Below are positions 63,029 through 64,000 of a stretch of 64,000 bases of DNA, one piece after another (position 1 is the first letter of the stretch; the number at the start of each line of letters is the position of its first letter). The translations under genes were made by a program, and so were the position numbers. This stretch comes from Phylloscopus collybita (taxonomy: Eukaryota > Chordata > Aves > Passeriformes > Phylloscopidae), in NCBI GenBank assembly GCA_027886175.1, contig JAJNNQ010000139.1, positions 992,001 to 1,056,000 of the forward strand. The letters run 5' to 3'. Under the pieces are notes generated by a model. The model searched no databases. It was given only the letters and a program-made list of their open reading frames with translations, and had not been told where the DNA came from.

Positions 63029-64000
63029 CAGGCAGACAGCATTAGACAGGAACGGTGGTCCTTTTCAATGGGAAACCAAAGTCTCCGCCCCAGGTTCCTG
63101 ATGTCAATTTGTAGGAAGCCTTTGGCTCTACAGGGGCAGACAAACTTCCATCTGGTGGTAGATTGCACATGAGAGACATCCTCATTTGTATGGAATTTTA
63201 GTGGAATTTTAATAGGCAGAAGCCTCGTGGCAGGCACACATCATTAGACACGAACGCTGGCCCATTTCCATGGGAAACCAAAGTTTCCAATCCAGGATCC
63301 TGATGTCAGTTTGAAGGAGGCGTTTGGCACTAGAAGGGCAGACAAAGTTCCGTCTGGTGGTTGATTGCATCGAGGAGATATCCTCATTTGTATGGAATTT
63401 CAGCAGGCAGAAGCCCAGTGGCACGCAGACAGCATTAGACATGAACAATGGACCTTTTCCATGGGAAACCAAAGTCTCCAGCTCACGTTCCTGATGTCAG
63501 TTTGTAGGAGGCCTTTGGAACTACAAGGGCAGACAAACTTCCATCTGGTGGTAGATTGCACCTGGGAGATATCCTCATTTGTATAGAATTTTAGTGGAAT
63601 TTTAGTAGGCAGAAGTCCAGCGGCAGGCAGACAGCATTACACACGAACGCTGGCCAATATCCATGGGAAACCAAAGTCTCCAACCCAGGCTCCTCATGTC
63701 AGTTTGTAGGAGGCCTTTGGCATTAAAAGGGCAGACAAACTTTCATCTGGTGGGAAATTGCATTTGGGAGATATCCTCATATGTATGGAACTTTGGTAGG
63801 CATATGCCCACTGGCAGGCAGACAGCATTAGACACGAACGGTGGCCTCTTTCCATGGAAAAACAAAGTCTCCAGCCCACGTTCCTAATGTCAGTTTTTAG
63901 GAGACCTCTGGCACTACAGGAGGAGACAAACTTCCAACTGCTGGCATATTGCATCTGGGAGATATCCTCATTTGTGAGGTATTTCAGCAGGCATAACACC
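63029..64000 (+). repeat. Sat2 HOR unit 7, partial at window edge
   Basis: The start of another unit follows the full-length order, with neither known deletion. At 63718-63728 it has GGCATTAAAAG, as in units 1 and 2, not the GGCACTACAAG join of unit 6. It runs off the end of the window after 972 bp. Whether it is a complete 5309-bp unit cannot be told from here. Confidence 0.85.

Noticed and set aside
36166..63999. Repeated open frames of 62-123 codons in sat2
   Set aside because: They recur at monomer spacing on both strands, begin at repeat motifs and vary without constraint. They are by-products of the tandem repeat.
36076..64000. CENP-B box in sat2 or sat1
   Set aside because: Sat2 has TTCGTGTC on the minus strand (from GACACGAA), but the required downstream A and CGGG are missing. 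The TTCGCGGAAGC in sat1 also lacks CGGG. No match to the core pattern was found.
1..64000. Transposon or retroelement, telomeric repeat, rRNA or tRNA genes
   Set aside because: No terminal repeats, target-site duplications, reverse transcriptase or transposase motifs, TTAGGG runs or recognisable structural RNA were seen in either array or at their junctions.
1..64000. Common origin of sat1 and sat2
   Set aside because: Apart from the 8-bp CTGGGAGA at the junction I saw no extended similarity in either orientation. A sensitive local alignment of the two consensus monomers would settle this.

Overview
This window holds no gene that I can support. It is entirely satellite DNA: two unrelated tandem-repeat families that abut each other. 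The organism is a eukaryote. Kilobase-scale homogenised arrays, nested higher-order repeats (HORs) and monomers close to nucleosome length point to centromeric or pericentromeric heterochromatin of an animal chromosome. A vertebrate, possibly a bird, is plausible because avian centromeric satellites of about 190 bp are known. That taxonomic guess rests on monomer length and base composition only, not on a sequence match.

Region 1 (1-33530) is a head-to-tail array of a GC- and CpG-rich 499-bp monomer, here called sat1. It has about 67 copies, and every complete copy is exactly 499 bp except one with a single-base deletion near 23169. Point variants are arranged in higher-order patterns, most clearly a four-monomer (1996-bp) unit around 6-12 kb. 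Blocks carrying private variants recur about 21-23 kb apart.

Region 2 (33531-36075) is about five copies of the same 499-bp satellite in reverse orientation. The switch at 33530/33531 makes a large inverted repeat: arms of about 2.3 kb around a 225-bp spacer.

Region 3 (36076-64000) is a different satellite, sat2, of about 142 monomers. They come in two length classes, 191 bp (S) and 202 bp (L), which differ by an 11-bp tandem duplication. The sat1/sat2 boundary lies in an 8-bp stretch common to both families. From 36076 to about 44329 the sat2 monomers are diverged and only loosely ordered. From 44330 onward they form a near-identical HOR: two complete 27-monomer units of 5309 bp, then shortened derivatives of 1178, 2761, 2761 and 1381 bp, then the start of a further unit that runs off the window. 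The shortened units can be explained by three deletion crossovers, each mapped to a tract of 8-27 bp.

Many open reading frames exist in both arrays, because sat1 is GC-rich and its copies are homogenised. None behaves like a gene: variants are mostly amino-acid changing, several frames are open at once, and there are no recognisable domains. The window reads as a structural chromosome region whose interest lies in how the arrays were rearranged: unequal exchange, inversion and homology-assisted joining.
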